A DNA stretch of 9,022 nt from Oscillospiraceae bacterium (GTDB lineage: Bacteria > Bacillota > Clostridia > Oscillospirales > CAG-272): positions 1 to 9,022 of the forward strand of contig SVRB01000060.1 of assembly GCA_015065045.1 (NCBI GenBank), in the 5' to 3' direction. The notes below the pieces were generated by a model. It was not told where the DNA came from. It saw nothing but the letters and a program-made list of their open reading frames with translations, and ran no database searches. The translations under genes were made by a program, and so were the position numbers. Within the stretch, counting starts at the first letter, position 1; every line of letters starts with the position of its first letter. Below are positions 1 through 7,412 of the stretch, one piece after another.

Positions 1-180
1 ACTGCTGTGCCGTATTTTTCCGCGTTGAAGAATGGGTCTTGCGCAATTGATGGCTGTGAACCATGTCAGGCGGGGAACCGAGCAGCATTAAGCAGTATGT
101 TCGATGTGCCGCAAGGACGCCTGTTCTGAGTGGAATATACGGTGAACGGGTATATGTCCATATTCGATTTAAAGGTGTAT
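1..180 (+). ncRNA. ffs: Bacterial large signal recognition particle RNA (scRNA/4.5S-like), 5' end outside the window
   Basis: This is the RNA scaffold of the signal recognition particle, which binds Ffh and targets nascent membrane and secreted proteins. The conserved SRP core is at 65-86: GTCAGG (65-70), a CGG/CCG stem (71-73 with 78-80), a GGAA tetraloop (74-77) and AGCAGC (81-86), followed by ATTAAG. Flanking it, GGGTCTTGCG (34-43) pairs with CGCAAGGAC (110-118). A long-range helix pairs CCGTAT (10-15) with ATACGG (137-142) and TTCC (18-21) with GGAA (132-135), as expected for helix 5 of the large Gram-positive SRP RNA. The Alu-domain part should lie upstream of base 1. The 3' end is uncertain: bases after 143 would pair with missing 5' sequence, and no clear terminator hairpin is visible before dnaX, so the end is placed only approximately. 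Location directly upstream of dnaX is typical of Firmicutes. Confidence 0.93.
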
Positions 181-228
181 GGTCTTATAACGCATCTTGC
201 TTTTTAAATACCAAAAAGGAGAGAACAT

Positions 229-1806
229 ATGCATCAGGCTTTATACAGAAAATGGCGCCCTGCTGATTTCGACGACGTTTGCGGTCAGGACCACATTACT
301 TCTATACTTAAATTCGAAGTTGCAAATAATAAAACAACTCACGCATATTTGTTCTGCGGTTCTCGCGGAACCGGTAAAACTACCTGCGCTAAAATCTTGT
401 CAAAAGCCGTAAACTGCCTTAACCCTGTTAACGGCAATCCTTGTAACAAATGCTCCTCCTGTCTTTCTGTCGACTCCGGTACAGCTACAGACGTTTACGA
501 AATGGACGCTGCAAGCAACAACGGTATTGACAACATCAGAGATATCAGGGACGAGGTTTTATATACTCCTTCCGAGCTTAAAAATCGCGTTTATATTATT
601 GACGAGGTTCATATGCTTTCATCAAGTGCGTTTAATGCGCTCTTGAAAACACTTGAAGAACCTCCGGAAAACGTTATTTTTATACTTGCTACAACGGAAA
701 CACAAAAAATACCGGCAACTATTCTCTCCCGTTGCCAAAAATTTGATTTCAGACGTATTCCTACAGCAACTATAGCTGATAGATTATCCTATATAGCAAA
801 CGAAGAAAACATTAAAATCGATTCGGACGCCGCATTTCTTATTGCTAAATTAGCAGAGGGCGGTATGCGTGATGCTATAAGTATGCTCGAGCTTTGCTCG
901 GGTGAGCATAACGAGATTACTACTGAAACTGTTATTCAGACAACAGGAATAAACAGCCGTGGCAGCATCGTTCAAACAATTGAGGCTATTCTTAAAAAGG
1001 ATTACGAAACCATCTTAGAACAAATAAATACACTTCATATTTCATCTCTTGATATATCTGTTTTTTGGAACGATCTCTTGTCTTATTATAGAGATATGTT
1101 TGTAATTAAGAATACAAAAAATCCTAAAAACTATCTTGACGTTACCGAAAATGAATTTGAAGAAATAAAACGTATTGCAGATAAGTTTACCAACGCTGTT
1201 ATTGCTTCGCACCTGTCACAGCTTGAAGAAGGCTTTAACGCTATGCAAAAGCCTAATGCTTCAAAAAGACTTTGCGCTGAGATGACACTTATAAAAATGT
1301 GCGACAACAAGCTTTCTACAAGCAACGAGGTCCTCGTTGAAAGAATTACAGCTTTAGAAGATAAGTTAGCATTGGGAACGTTTACACAGACTCCTATCGA
1401 AGTTAAAATCGAGGAGCCGAAAAAGAATGAGACAACCATAAAGCAAAATAACGAAATCGAGCATGAAAAGATATATGCTGACAAGCAACAGAAAAAAGTT
1501 CTTAAGCAGCTCAACTGTTGGCCTGAGGTTGTTAAAAAATATTCAAGAACAGACGTAAGCACATCGTCGTTTCTTGGTATGTCTTACGCTTACAAAGACG
1601 GCGATGACATCGTGATTCGTGTTCCGGGGTCATTCACTTATGATATTATATGTCAGACAAACGTTAAAGAAAAGCTTATCGGTCTTATAAACTCAATCGA
1701 AGGCACTTCCCTCTCAATTTCAAGCCTTAAGGTTGAAATAAACGCTGAAAAGCCAACCTTTGATGATGATTCGGGAATTGATGAGATCATTCAGAACAGT
1801 CAATAA
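229..1806 (+). CDS. dnaX: DNA polymerase III subunit gamma/tau
   Basis: This is the clamp-loader ATPase that loads the beta sliding clamp and organises the replicative polymerase. The 525-residue protein shows the full AAA+ set: Walker A GSRGTGKT (44-51), a four-cysteine zinc module (C63, C72, C75, C78), Walker B DEVH (125-128), the SRC motif with its arginine finger (167-169) and a sensor-2 GGMRD (211-215). A clamp-loader collar follows to about residue 370. A charged linker (about 385-420) then leads to a C-terminal tau-like domain (about 420-510). The start is set by AGGAG at 218-222, six bases before ATG. Length is normal for Clostridia. It heads a dnaX-ybaB-recR operon with 32 bp to the next gene, just behind the SRP RNA. 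No convincing separate promoter is seen, so it may be cotranscribed with the SRP RNA. An A-rich site at codons 398-399 could allow a short gamma-like form. Confidence 0.97.
   Translation: MHQALYRKWRPADFDDVCGQDHITSILKFEVANNKTTHAYLFCGSRGTGKTTCAKILSKAVNCLNPVNGNPCNKCSSCLSVDSGTATDVYEMDAASNNGIDNIRDIRDEVLYTPSELKNRVYIIDEVHMLSSSAFNALLKTLEEPPENVIFILATTETQKIPATILSRCQKFDFRRIPTATIADRLSYIANEENIKIDSDAAFLIAKLAEGGMRDAISMLELCSGEHNEITTETVIQTTGINSRGSIVQTIEAILKKDYETILEQINTLHISSLDISVFWNDLLSYYRDMFVIKNTKNPKNYLDVTENEFEEIKRIADKFTNAVIASHLSQLEEGFNAMQKPNASKRLCAEMTLIKMCDNKLSTSNEVLVERITALEDKLALGTFTQTPIEVKIEEPKKNETTIKQNNEIEHEKIYADKQQKKVLKQLNCWPEVVKKYSRTDVSTSSFLGMSYAYKDGDDIVIRVPGSFTYDIICQTNVKEKLIGLINSIEGTSLSISSLKVEINAEKPTFDDDSGIDEIIQNSQ
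1419..1430 (+). other. Candidate -1 frameshift site inside dnaX
   Basis: Codons 398-399 of dnaX read AAA AAG after CCG, giving the heptamer G AAA AAG (1419-1425). A -1 slip would next read GAA (1425-1427) and then TGA (1428-1430), making a protein of about 400 residues that lacks the tau C-terminal domain. E. coli dnaX makes gamma the same way, with GAG then TGA after A AAA AAG. Against it, the first base of the heptamer is G rather than A and no strong stem-loop follows at the usual 5-9 nt spacing. An AGGAG-like sequence at 1412-1416 is too close to match the usual -1 stimulatory spacing. This is an inference from sequence only. Confidence 0.3.
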
Positions 1807-1838
1807 ATAACATTTACCATACACAAGGAGAATTTAAA

Positions 1839-2186
1839 ATGAAAGCAAGATTACCTCAGGGAATGGGCGGCGGTCCTCAGAATATGCAGGCTATGTTAAG
1901 ACAGGCTCAGAAAATGCAGGAAGACATGGCTAACCTTCAGGAAGACCTCGACAACCGTGAATATGAAATTAAAGCAGGCGGCGGCGCTGTTGTACTTACT
2001 ATAAGCGGCAAAAAACAGATCCAGTCTCTCGTTATTGACAAGGATATCGTTGATCCCGACGATACAGAAACATTGGCAGACGTTTTGACTGCAGCTTTTA
2101 ACGAAGCTATCCGCACTGTTGAAGATACAAATCAAAAAGAAATGGAAAAGATTACCGGCAGCATTAGTATGCCCGGAATGTTTTAA
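1839..2186 (+). CDS. ybaB: YbaB/EbfC family nucleoid-associated DNA-binding protein
   Basis: YbaB/EbfC proteins are small homodimeric DNA-binding proteins that coat the nucleoid and are nearly always encoded between dnaX and recR. The 115-residue product has the family pattern. A Met/Gln/Gly-rich start is followed by a long helix (about 16-40, LRQAQKMQEDMANLQEDL), then the hallmark AGGGAVVLTISGKKQI strand region (about 46-61), IDKDIVDPDD and a C-terminal helix, ending in a flexible MPGMF tail. The ATG is preceded by AAGGAG (1825-1830) at an 8-base spacing. Length is typical for the family (about 100-115 residues). It lies 32 bp after dnaX and 5 bp before recR, so the three are very likely one transcript. 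Its biochemical role in Firmicutes is not well settled. Confidence 0.95.
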   Translation: MKARLPQGMGGGPQNMQAMLRQAQKMQEDMANLQEDLDNREYEIKAGGGAVVLTISGKKQIQSLVIDKDIVDPDDTETLADVLTAAFNEAIRTVEDTNQKEMEKITGSISMPGMF

Positions 2187-2191
2187 TTAAA

Positions 2192-2800
2192 ATGTCAGAA
2201 TTTATTCCACCTCTTGAAATACTTATCGAACAATTTCAGCGTCTCCCCGGAATCGGAAGAAAGACAGCGCAAAGACTCGCTTTTTCTATCGTTGATTCAC
2301 CTGAAGAAGATGTATTGAAATTTGCCGAAAGTCTTGTTAATGCAAAAAACAACATACACTACTGCCCCTCTTGTTATAACTTCAGCGAGGGTGGTCTTTG
2401 CTCGGTCTGTCGTAACGAAGAAAAGGATAAATCTGTTATCTGCGTCGTAGAAGATGCTAAAGTTCTTATGGCAATCGAAAGGGTTAAGGGCGCTAACAAA
2501 TATAACGGTCTCTACCACGTCCTTCACGGTGTAATATCTCCGCTCGACGGAATAGGCCCGGAACAGCTTAAAATAAAAGAGCTGCTTGAAAGAGTCGCAT
2601 CCCCCGAGCTTAAGGAAGTTATTATTGCAACAAACCCTTCAGTTGAGGGAGAAGCTACAGCTATGTATCTTACAAGGCTGTTAAAACCATTTGGCTTAAA
2701 AATAACAAGACTCGCATTCGGTATTCCTGCCGGCGGAGACTTGGAATATACTGACGATATGACACTTCTCTACGCCTTAGAGGGTAGACGAGAACTTTAA
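2192..2800 (+). CDS. recR: Recombination mediator protein RecR
   Basis: RecR acts with RecO (and RecF) to load RecA onto SSB-coated single-stranded DNA during gap repair. All domains are present in 202 residues, the usual length. There is an N-terminal helix-hairpin-helix with LPGIGRKTAQRLAF (18-31), a C4 zinc finger CPSC...CSVC (C58, C61, C70, C73), a Toprim domain starting at VICVVED (82-88) and continuing through TNPSVEGEATA, and the C-terminal FGIPAGGDLEYTDDMTL segment. The ATG follows the ybaB stop by only 5 bases and no clear Shine-Dalgarno is visible (only a GGAA at 2175-2178). Translation probably depends on coupling to ybaB. The gene ends 6 bp before the intergenic hairpin terminator and is the last gene of the plus-strand operon. 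Confidence 0.96.
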   Translation: MSEFIPPLEILIEQFQRLPGIGRKTAQRLAFSIVDSPEEDVLKFAESLVNAKNNIHYCPSCYNFSEGGLCSVCRNEEKDKSVICVVEDAKVLMAIERVKGANKYNGLYHVLHGVISPLDGIGPEQLKIKELLERVASPELKEVIIATNPSVEGEATAMYLTRLLKPFGLKITRLAFGIPAGGDLEYTDDMTLLYALEGRREL

Positions 2801-2838
2801 AAACAAAACACTCTGATATAAATCAGAGTGTTTTTTTA
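2801..2838. terminator. Bidirectional intrinsic terminator between convergent operons
   Basis: A perfect 11-bp inverted repeat, AACACTCTGAT (2807-2817) and ATCAGAGTGTT (2822-2832), encloses a 4-base loop ATAA. On the plus strand it runs into a T tract (2831-2837) and would end the dnaX-ybaB-recR transcript. On the minus strand the complementary A-rich bases (2801-2808) give a U-rich tail broken by one G, so the same hairpin can end the glycosyltransferase transcript, whose stop codon is at 2839-2841. Confidence 0.93.
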
Positions 2839-3897
2839 TTAGTTATTTTTAAATACCCACTTCTTTTGAATAACGTAACTGCAGATAAACAGAAAAGTAT
2901 CAATTACTACCTTAGCAAGAGTCAAAATGCCGGCGCTTTCTGTGTTAATTATTATTTCTGCCAATGTTACAAGTCCTGCTGATACAAGCATCTGAGGAAT
3001 ACATAACGCATAATACTTGAACAATGTCTTTATATTAGAACTGTTATTTCCAAACACAAGCTTCTTATTAAACGTATAGTTAAAGACAGAAGAACAAGCT
3101 CTTGCTATTACCGTACATATAATCGTTGCATTGTTAACTGACCCAAGCAAAAGCATAAGCACATAGAAAGCTGCTATATCAATAACAAATGAACCAACAG
3201 ACGAAACTATATACTTCAGTATCTGCTTGTAAATCCTGATAGAGTCCTTGATGGGATCAAAATGCGAGGTAGCATTTTCATCTATGTATACAGTATTGAT
3301 TTCTACCTCGTCGAACGGAATATTGTTTTTCCCAAAATCGAGAAGCATATTTGTTTCATATTCGTACCTCTCGCCCTTTGTCTGAACAAAAACAGGAAGA
3401 TATTCAGCAGGAATAGCACGAAGCCCCGTCTGTGTATCTGTAATCTTCAAACCGCAAGCTGTCAAGAACATAAATGACGTAAGCTTATTACCAAACTTAC
3501 TTCTCGGAGGAACGTCAGGCTTAGAGAAATCTCTTACACCGAGCACAACTCCTTTTTTTTCGATCATTTTCTCAGCGCAAGCTCTTATATCGGAAGGAAC
3601 GTGTTGTCCGTCACCGTCAGCGGTAACGATTCCAACTCCGCTTCTGTTTGAAATATAATATTCCATTGCAGTTTTGAGAGCTCTGCCCTTCCCCTTATTT
3701 ACCTCGTGCACAAGCACGGTAACTTCAGGAAATACACGTACCTCATCAAAATATTTATTATAATCCTCTCCGCCGCCATCATCGATAACTATGATATCCT
3801 TAAAGCCCGATTCAATCAATCCATGCACGACACCGCGCAGCTTTTCATCCGGCTTATATGACGGAAGAACAACTGAAACATCCTGATAATTTGGCAT
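2839..3897 (-). CDS. Fusion of family 2 glycosyltransferase and GtrA-like membrane domain
   Basis: The N-terminal half (about 6-215) is a family 2 glycosyltransferase of the dolichol/undecaprenyl-phosphate sugar synthase type. It has VVLPSYKPDE near the start, DDGGG (39-43), NKGKGRALKTA (67-77), the nucleotide-sugar/metal motif DGDGQH (94-99) and TDTQTGLRAIP further on. The C-terminal part (about 226-352) is a GtrA domain with four predicted membrane helices and the family signatures FNYTFNKKLVF and SYVIQKKWVF at the ends of helices 2 and 4. By family knowledge, it should make a lipid-phosphate-linked sugar on the cytosolic face and the GtrA part may help move it across the membrane. The sugar and acceptor cannot be told from sequence. 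The start has AGAAGG (3907-3912) upstream. It lies 29 bp after a CapA-like gene and is the last gene of its operon. GT2-GtrA fusions are known in Firmicutes. Confidence 0.93.
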   Translation of the reverse strand: MPNYQDVSVVLPSYKPDEKLRGVVHGLIESGFKDIIVIDDGGGEDYNKYFDEVRVFPEVTVLVHEVNKGKGRALKTAMEYYISNRSGVGIVTADGDGQHVPSDIRACAEKMIEKKGVVLGVRDFSKPDVPPRSKFGNKLTSFMFLTACGLKITDTQTGLRAIPAEYLPVFVQTKGERYEYETNMLLDFGKNNIPFDEVEINTVYIDENATSHFDPIKDSIRIYKQILKYIVSSVGSFVIDIAAFYVLMLLLGSVNNATIICTVIARACSSVFNYTFNKKLVFGNNSSNIKTLFKYYALCIPQMLVSAGLVTLAEIIINTESAGILTLAKVVIDTFLFICSYVIQKKWVFKNN

Positions 3898-3926
3898 AAC
3901 ACTTTACCTTCTTTTCATCTATCTTT

Positions 3927-5132
3927 TTATTTTACTGCATTTAAATAGCTTTCAGACAAAAACTCGTCTGAAATTATATTTGAAACGTAACCGCGAAGCT
4001 GTGAGAGAGATGTAATTCTACCATAGCTTCCAATTCCGTGCTTCCTTGCCTGTTCCTCCGTATATTCTTCTAATAGATATACTCTGTTATCATAAAAAGC
4101 ATTTCCCCAGTCAAACACTGTAGGAATAAACACTACGTTCTCTATCTCAGGCTTTGATCCTTCAATTGACACTATGTCAAATGTTATCATTCCACCTACC
4201 ATATTGTATGCGTACGCCTGTTCTGCCATAAAGTTTCCAAGAGAAAATACACACAAAGTATCATTTCCATCCTTACCCTTTATCCACTCAACAGGCTGTA
4301 TAACGTGAGGATGGTGACCTAATATAACGTCAACACCTGCATCGGCAAATTTTTTCGCGTAGATCTTCTGATTATTATTAGGGTTAAACCTTCCCTCGTC
4401 TCCCCAGTGAACAGACACAAAGACTAAATCTGCCTTTTCTTTGGCTTTTGCAACCTCTTCTTCGATATTCGCTTCGTTCAAATAAGGAATATAAGTATCA
4501 TATTTAGATGAAGGTCTGAGCCCGTTTGTATGCTCTGTATACGAAAGAAAAGCAATTTTTATTCCGTTATTTTCGTGAACGACAATATTATCGTATGCTT
4601 CCTTATTTTTATATCCGCCGGTAATTGTTACAGGTAAGCCGCTCAAAAAGTCAATCGTCTTTTCAAGCCCCACATTACCCTTGTCAAGCATATGGTTATT
4701 AGCCATTCCTATAACGTCAAAGCCAAGCTCAACAAGATCATGTCCCATATCCTGCGGACCGTTAAACATTGGATAATACGAAAATTCATATCCGTCGCCG
4801 CACATCAAAGTTTCCTGATTTATGAACGCTACGTCTGCATTCTTTATTAAATCAGCAACCTCTGTATATATTGGCTTAAAATCATACTTTCTGCCGCCTG
4901 CAGTTCCGTTCCTCTGTGCGTCTCTTACAGTACCATAGTAAACGATATTATCTCCAACGCCTAAAAACGAAACCTTTTTATAATCAACCTTGTTCTCGGG
5001 AGTATCCGGAATATTCTGAGATAACGTTACCTGCGTATCATTCTCACTTTGAAACTCAATACCGCTTCCGCCAGAACACGATACCAATATAAAACAAAGC
5101 ACAAATATTATACTTAAATAAACTTTTTTCAT
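3927..5132 (-). CDS. CapA family (PGA_cap) metallophosphatase-like lipoprotein, copy 2
   Basis: The 401-residue protein begins with a lipoprotein signal peptide: KK, a hydrophobic core and the lipobox LVSC with Cys19. It should be a lipid-anchored outer-face protein. The rest is a CapA/PgsA-type calcineurin-like phosphoesterase domain with GD (60-61), N105-x-E107, NNHMLD (145-150), HWGDE (242-246), GHHPHV (272-277) and SLGNF (297-301). Together these give the metal-binding residues of the fold. Family members are best known from capsular poly-gamma-glutamate systems, but no capB/capC/capE-like genes are here, so the substrate is unknown. The start is backed by AGGAG (5138-5142). A small hairpin (ATGGT/ACCAT, 5143-5157) sits just upstream of that site. 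It is 35 bp after a paralogous gene and 29 bp before the GT2-GtrA gene, and is presumably cotranscribed with both. Confidence 0.93.
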   Translation of the reverse strand: MKKVYLSIIFVLCFILVSCSGGSGIEFQSENDTQVTLSQNIPDTPENKVDYKKVSFLGVGDNIVYYGTVRDAQRNGTAGGRKYDFKPIYTEVADLIKNADVAFINQETLMCGDGYEFSYYPMFNGPQDMGHDLVELGFDVIGMANNHMLDKGNVGLEKTIDFLSGLPVTITGGYKNKEAYDNIVVHENNGIKIAFLSYTEHTNGLRPSSKYDTYIPYLNEANIEEEVAKAKEKADLVFVSVHWGDEGRFNPNNNQKIYAKKFADAGVDVILGHHPHVIQPVEWIKGKDGNDTLCVFSLGNFMAEQAYAYNMVGGMITFDIVSIEGSKPEIENVVFIPTVFDWGNAFYDNRVYLLEEYTEEQARKHGIGSYGRITSLSQLRGYVSNIISDEFLSESYLNAVK

Positions 5133-5167
5133 TTATTCTCCTATGGTTTTGCACCATCAAAATTTCT

Positions 5168-6454
5168 CTATTTTAAATAGCTCGGAAGAAATTCGCTTGA
5201 AATAATAGACTTGACTCTATCCTTTAATGAGGAATATGTAAACTTCGTATAATTCTGAACTCCGTGCTTCTTTGCAAGATCCTCTGTATAATCCTCAAGC
5301 ATATAAACCTTAAATTCTGTTCTTACGGGATTTCCGTCAACATCCTTATTACTGAAATTCGCTATTGTATATTGACACATAATAGGCTTAAATATTGGAT
5401 TTTCTATTCTGATCTCGCCATCTTCCTTCACTATATCAAAAGTCATCATTCCGCCAAGCATATTCTTTGAATTAAGCATTCCGGAAATAAAGTTACCAAG
5501 CGAGTATACACACAAAGTCTTATTTCCCGAAGCTCCTTCGATCCACTCAACAGGCTGTACTGTGTGTGAGTGATGGCCTATTATAACGTCGGCTCCGTTG
5601 TCAGCAATAAGCTTTGCGAGTCTCTTTTGCTCATTTGTGGGCTTATCAACATTCTCTGATCCCCAGTGCATCGATACAACAACAAAATCTGCCTTTTCTT
5701 TTGCCAACGCGATATGTCGGGTAATCGTCGCATCATTTGCAATGGGCGCTATATATCCTGCCTTCTGAGAGGCTGAATTCATATAAGTACCGTTAGTTGA
5801 AGACGGATTATAAGTATACGCCAAAAAAGCAATATTCACACCGTCAACGTTCATTACTCTTATGTTATCATAATCAGCATTGTTCTTATATCCGCCAATT
5901 TGGAGTACAGATTTGGTTGCCCAATAAGCTATCGTATCAGCATATCCCGTTGTCTTATGGTCAACGTCAAACATATGGTTGTTTGCTATATTTACAACGT
6001 TAAATCCCAAATCCACCAAAGCATTTCCCGATTCCTCAGGCGCATTAAAATTCGGGTATCCCGAAATTGCAGTATTAGCAATAGGAGCCTCATGGTTTAC
6101 AAACGCAATGTCCGCAGCCTTTATTTCATCGGCGATATGCTCATACATATCGTTAAAATAATATTTCCCGCTATAATTTTGCATACCCGATGCAATTTCT
6201 TCTGCTTCCCAGTAAATTGCAGAATGTATCAAAGCGTCTCCTACCGCGGCAAACTTTATTACCTTCTTTTCGTTGTTTACAACGGGAACGTCAACGCTAC
6301 CGTTGCCTGTTGTATCGTCTGTATTATTAACCTTTGTATCCTCTGTCTGTTCAGTATCGGTCGGAGAATTCATTCCACCGTTTCCCACACTCAAGCATCC
6401 AACAAGACTTAATAATAAAACAAAAGCAATAATCGAAAATAAAACTCTTTTCAT
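5168..6454 (-). CDS. CapA family (PGA_cap) metallophosphatase-like lipoprotein, copy 1
   Basis: This is a paralogue of the next gene in the operon. An upstream in-frame ATG exists at 6472, but it has no ribosome binding site. The ATG at 6454 has AGGG nine bases before it and gives a proper signal peptide (MKR, hydrophobic core, lipobox LVGC with Cys20), so I prefer it (428 residues). After the Cys there is a Thr/Asn/Asp-rich linker to about residue 62. The CapA phosphoesterase domain follows, with GD (72-73), N120-x-E122, NNHMFD (158-163), MHWGSE, GHHSHT and CVYSLGNF. The metal-site residues look intact. Differences from the neighbour are the longer linker, GHHSHT instead of GHHPHV, and a different loop after the first motif. 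That suggests an old duplication with diverged specificity. It starts 27 bp after trxB. Function is unknown beyond the family. Confidence 0.92.
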   Translation of the reverse strand: MKRVLFSIIAFVLLLSLVGCLSVGNGGMNSPTDTEQTEDTKVNNTDDTTGNGSVDVPVVNNEKKVIKFAAVGDALIHSAIYWEAEEIASGMQNYSGKYYFNDMYEHIADEIKAADIAFVNHEAPIANTAISGYPNFNAPEESGNALVDLGFNVVNIANNHMFDVDHKTTGYADTIAYWATKSVLQIGGYKNNADYDNIRVMNVDGVNIAFLAYTYNPSSTNGTYMNSASQKAGYIAPIANDATITRHIALAKEKADFVVVSMHWGSENVDKPTNEQKRLAKLIADNGADVIIGHHSHTVQPVEWIEGASGNKTLCVYSLGNFISGMLNSKNMLGGMMTFDIVKEDGEIRIENPIFKPIMCQYTIANFSNKDVDGNPVRTEFKVYMLEDYTEDLAKKHGVQNYTKFTYSSLKDRVKSIISSEFLPSYLK

Positions 6455-6463
6455 AATATTATA

Positions 6464-6467
6464 CCCT
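6464..6467 (-). promoter_or_regulatory. Ribosome binding site deciding the start of the first CapA-like gene
   Basis: AGGG on the minus strand lies nine bases upstream of the ATG at 6454. The alternative in-frame ATG at 6472 is preceded by AT-rich sequence without any Shine-Dalgarno match and would put six extra residues before the Lys-Arg of the signal peptide. Confidence 0.6.
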
Positions 6468-6481
6468 ATCATTTTTAATAA

Positions 6482-7396
6482 TCAAAGCTTAAGATTTTGA
6501 ACGTATTCTGCCGAGAATGTTGCCGCCACAGCTCCGTCAGCCGCCGCTGTTATAACCTGCTTTAACAATGTATTTCTAACATCTCCGACAGCATACAAGC
6601 CTTCTGTTTTCGTCATACACTTTTCATCTGTCTGAATATATCCGGCGTTATCATATGATACCATATCAGAAACAAAGCTCGTCTCGGGAACAGTCCCAAC
6701 AGCCACAAACACAGCATCGGTGCTTAATACGGATTCTTCATTTGTAATCTTATTTTTCACAACAAGACTCTCAACTGTTTCTGTACCGCTTATCGCGACG
6801 GGAACTGTATTAAATATAGCCTCAATTTTTTCAATCGAATTCATTCTTTCCACCAAAACCTTTGATGCTCTGAATTCATCACGTCTGTGGATTATATATA
6901 CCTTCTCGCATATATTGGACAAATATATCGCATCCTCAACAGCGGTATTGCCTCCGCCGACCACCACAGCAACTCTATCTTTGAAGAAATTGCCATCACA
7001 GGTAGCACAGTATGATACTCCACGGCCTGTAAATTCACTTTCTCCCTCAACTTCAAGAAGTCTTCTCTTTGCGCCTGACGCAATAATAACAGATCTTGCG
7101 GTAAATTCCTTTCCGTCTGCACTGTATATATAGAAAACTCCGTCATTTTTTTCAATGCGGTCAATAGTCTCATATTCAAACTCTACGTTCAGACCCTTGA
7201 CCTGATCGAACATATTCATCGACAGATCAAAACCTGTTCCTACAAAACCGGGATAATTCTCAATTTCAGGTGTAGTCATAACCTGACCACCGGGAGACAT
7301 TTTCTCAAACACACAAACGTCACAACCGGCTCTCTTAGCATATATTGCCGCGCTAAGTCCCGCAGGACCTCCGCCTATTATAATTATATCCTTCAT
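6482..7396 (-). CDS. trxB: NADPH-dependent thioredoxin reductase
   Basis: This cytosolic flavoenzyme passes electrons from NADPH through FAD and a redox-active disulfide to thioredoxin. The 304-residue protein has the FAD-binding GGGPAG (8-13), the active-site disulfide CATC (130-133) followed by DG, a second nucleotide-binding site GGGNTA (147-152), the NADPH-phosphate motif HRRDEFRAS (169-177) and the C-terminal FAD motif YAVGD (268-272). Length is typical of low-molecular-weight bacterial TrxB. The intact HRRxxxR motif argues for NADPH rather than ferredoxin as donor. GGAG at 7405-7408 precedes the ATG. It heads a four-gene unit with two CapA-like genes and a GT2-GtrA gene. No thioredoxin gene is nearby. 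A sigma-A-like promoter is visible at 7449-7477. Confidence 0.96.
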   Translation of the reverse strand: MKDIIIIGGGPAGLSAAIYAKRAGCDVCVFEKMSPGGQVMTTPEIENYPGFVGTGFDLSMNMFDQVKGLNVEFEYETIDRIEKNDGVFYIYSADGKEFTARSVIIASGAKRRLLEVEGESEFTGRGVSYCATCDGNFFKDRVAVVVGGGNTAVEDAIYLSNICEKVYIIHRRDEFRASKVLVERMNSIEKIEAIFNTVPVAISGTETVESLVVKNKITNEESVLSTDAVFVAVGTVPETSFVSDMVSYDNAGYIQTDEKCMTKTEGLYAVGDVRNTLLKQVITAAADGAVAATFSAEYVQNLKL

Positions 7397-7412
7397 ACTA
7401 TTTTCTCCATAT

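Noticed and set aside
163..191. Possible dnaX promoter TTCGAT-17 bp-TATAAC
   Set aside because: The -10 is acceptable but the -35 matches the consensus at only 2 of 6 positions and lies in or near the SRP RNA 3' region. Not strong enough to list.
63..412. Short plus-strand open frames over the SRP RNA and the start of dnaX
   Set aside because: They overlap a structured RNA and the well-supported dnaX frame, have no ribosome binding sites and no recognisable protein features.
1460..1479. AGCAT/ATGCT stem downstream of the dnaX slip site as a frameshift stimulator
   Set aside because: A weak 5-bp stem starting about 35 bases after the slip site, too far for the usual 5-9 base spacing.
1131..1562. 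143-codon minus-strand frame antisense to dnaX
   Set aside because: Cys/Phe/Ser-rich translation typical of an antisense shadow of an A-rich coding region; dnaX on the other strand is certain.
5143..5157. Small inverted repeat (ATGGT/ACCAT) between the two CapA-like genes as a terminator or regulator
   Set aside because: Only a 5-bp stem with no T run after it. It may affect the ribosome binding site slightly, but it cannot be claimed as a regulatory element.
5900..6412. 170-codon plus-strand frame antisense to the first CapA-like gene
   Set aside because: It has no ribosome binding site or family motif, and it lies wholly within a gene with intact catalytic motifs and a lipobox.
6720..7179. 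Plus- and minus-strand frames overlapping trxB
   Set aside because: They are alternate-frame shadows of trxB, whose full set of FAD, CATC and NADPH motifs is intact.
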